This document shows positions 62,459-64,000 of a stretch of DNA of 64,000 nucleotides, piece after piece. The stretch covers positions 7,591,501-7,655,500 of the forward strand of contig OX463809.1 in assembly GCA_949825045.1 (NCBI GenBank), given 5' to 3'. The notes under the pieces were generated by a model. It saw only the letters and a list, made by a program, of their open reading frames with translations, was not told where the DNA came from and searched no databases. This DNA is from Argyresthia goedartella. Lineage: Eukaryota > Arthropoda > Insecta > Lepidoptera > Argyresthiidae. Each line of letters begins with the position of its first letter. Positions within the stretch are counted from its first letter, which is position 1. The translations under genes and the position numbers were made by a program.

Positions 62459-62639
62459 CTGCAATATGTCAAAGTTTATTTGTTGTAGACATTTACAAAA
62501 ATCCACGTCAATTGTTTTATTTGCCTCTTCAAAACTTTGCTGTTCTGTGGGGTAGAGTGGCGACGAACCTTCCATAGGTTGTGGATTAATGGAATTTATT
62601 GAGTATTAATAATAGTACATTACTGCAGAGGCCGGGAAA

Positions 62640-62730
62640 GAATCGCTTGCCGGCTGAGTAGGTATAGACCGGATACTGATACGAAGCCGGCAAGCTGCCT
62701 CTGGCCGTGAAAAGGGTTTCACGGCCAGAG
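62640..62730. repeat. Nested inverted repeats
   Basis: 'tggccgtgaaa'/'tttcacggcca' is a perfect hairpin at 62702-62728, and 'cttgccggct'/'agccggcaag' pair around it (62649, 62685). Confidence 0.7.
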
Positions 62731-63041
62731 ATGTATAGTGCTTTTCTCAAACATATGCAATGAAATTAAAAATACACCACTCAAAAAACAAATTAAAGTT
62801 TAAAAATACTACTAATCGTAAATTCCGTGCGCCCGTTTTCCCTATTTTCGCCTATTTTGTGATATCATAATATTTTTTTAATAACATTAATGTATTTGGA
62901 ATGTAGATTATGTAGTAAACATTTTTATAGTATAGTAAAAAGTATATAAGTATAATACATATTTGTAATATATATAAATATATAAATATATAAGTATATA
63001 ATGTAGACGTAGAGTTAGCTACCTATAGTGGTTAATTCCTA

Positions 63042-64000
63042 TCATTCTTTCGGTGTCGTCGTAATCTGCTCGTGAAGCCAGCTAACTATTTTCCGTTTTG
63101 CTTCTTTAATTGTGGATGACTTTATATCACATGCTTTGGCAATTCTGTTGTAAATGAAAGGGTGTAAAAAGAGGGGGAAACGCTGTGCAAAGGTTGTTTG
63201 TGCTACTTTAGGTTGCGTTCGGAAGACACGTTGGTTTAGAAGGCTATTGTATTCTGGTCTATTGATGTTGATGCGGTGTTGGTCTAACGCTGATTTAAGG
63301 ATAAATAATTTCCGAATACTCAGTAAGTTACTGTCTTTGTATAGAGTCGTGGTGGGGTATCTGACTGGTTTTTTAAACATTACTTTTAGTATTGAGCGTT
63401 GGGCCCTTTCCAAGATGAGCATGTGTGATTTAGACGATCCTCCCCAACATCCTATGCAGTAGCTTAAAACAGATTGACATAAGGATATGAAGACCAGCTT
63501 TAGGGTGTCTTTGTTAGCTCCGTTTCGAAGGAGTCTCATTATGTGGATCAGTTTTCTGGCTCTACCTGAGAGGGTGCGTATGTGTTTGTGAAAGTTGAGT
63601 TTCTCGTCTATCGTGATGCCTAGGTATTTTATATGGTCAGTCCTTTGAATTGTGTCACAGGTACAAGTTGCAGCAGAGCGATCGCAAGTATGATATTGTA
63701 CAGTAGAGGTGTCGGGTTGTGTGGCTAATGTTTTATGGAAGCAAAGGTATTTAGTTTTGTTTGTGTTTAGGGTGAGCAGGTTTTGTGAGAGCCAGTTAGA
63801 TATTCCTGATAGTCCATTTATGGTTTTTGAGAAAGTGTCTTTCCAAGATTTATCACTGAATATTAGAGCTGTATCATCGGCATAGCATATTATTTCGGCT
63901 GAGACAGAGGTTGGGAGACTGGTTCCTATGTCGTTAATATAAACAATAAATAAGGTAGGACCTAAGATGCTGCCCTGTGGGACTCCGTAATTTATAGGCA
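63042..64000 (-). CDS. LINE reverse transcriptase, 3' half, cut by the window edge
   Basis: Open from 64000 down to the stop at 63042. Reads YGVPQGSILGPTLFIVYIND, then CYADDTALIF (catalytic YADD), later KYLGITIDEKLNFHKHIRTL, MRLLRNGANKDTLKLVF and GCWGGSSKSHM. This is a Jockey/CR1-group non-LTR reverse transcriptase with thumb region, different from the 21948-24884 family. AT-rich 3' flank from about 62760. No internal stop seen in this part. Confidence 0.88.
   Translation of the reverse strand, partial: PINYGVPQGSILGPTLFIVYINDIGTSLPTSVSAEIICYADDTALIFSDKSWKDTFSKTINGLSGISNWLSQNLLTLNTNKTKYLCFHKTLATQPDTSTVQYHTCDRSAATCTCDTIQRTDHIKYLGITIDEKLNFHKHIRTLSGRARKLIHIMRLLRNGANKDTLKLVFISLCQSVLSYCIGCWGGSSKSHMLILERAQRSILKVMFKKPVRYPTTTLYKDSNLLSIRKLFILKSALDQHRININRPEYNSLLNQRVFRTQPKVAQTTFAQRFPLFLHPFIYNRIAKACDIKSSTIKEAKRKIVSWLHEQITTTPKE

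Overview
This window is intronic and exonic DNA of an insect, most likely a moth or butterfly. The case for Lepidoptera rests on the AT-rich introns, the mix of non-LTR elements, tRNA-derived SINEs and foldback MITEs, and a dispersed repeat ending in 'cgagtccgactcgcacttgg' (36078-36097), which I recall as abundant in lepidopteran genomes. There is no bacterial operon structure.

One host gene fills the window on the minus strand: UBR4 (Drosophila purity of essence, poe), the giant N-recognin E3 ubiquitin ligase. I could place 35 consecutive internal exons, from 62458 down to 269. Every junction is GT-AG and every splice phase matches, giving 5,774 nt and 1,924 whole codons with no stop. The key anchor is a complete UBR-type zinc-finger box in the exon at 4411-4625. 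The stretch after it (ending at 269) matches the UBR4 propeller-like region. About 1,545 codons lie before the UBR box. The start codon and first exon(s) lie beyond 64000, and the remaining C-terminal ~3,000 residues (ligase module) lie below position 1.

The introns hold the other genes, all from mobile elements. An 8,069-bp Ty3/Gypsy LTR retrotransposon (7161-15229, same strand as UBR4) sits inside a MITE in the 13.6-kb intron before the exons leading to the UBR box. It has equal-length, apparently identical LTRs, a 4-bp target duplication, PBS, PPT, intact gag and pol, and an in-frame A_AAA_AAC slippery site at the gag/pol junction. A non-LTR retrotransposon with two open ORFs (20428-24884, plus strand) fills the next large intron. 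The 10.8-kb intron (27048-37888) holds a broken PIF/Harbinger element with a 905-bp internal tandem duplication, a TIR-flanked Tc1/mariner-like relic, LINE tails, SINEs and a MITE. Smaller introns hold 3'-truncated LINE copies, foldback MITEs and minisatellites. The right edge holds the 3' half of another LINE reverse transcriptase (63042-64000).

The least ordinary signals are: partial copies of UBR4 exons lying in the adjacent introns (around 54.6-54.8, 55.2, 53.2 and 39.8 kb); the frameshift signal and natural empty site of the Gypsy element; a possible in-frame 57/60-nt cassette exon at 45008-45067; and a GC-rich duplicated block with an unassigned minus-strand ORF near 18.1-18.9 kb. I did not find a clearly new multi-gene system.
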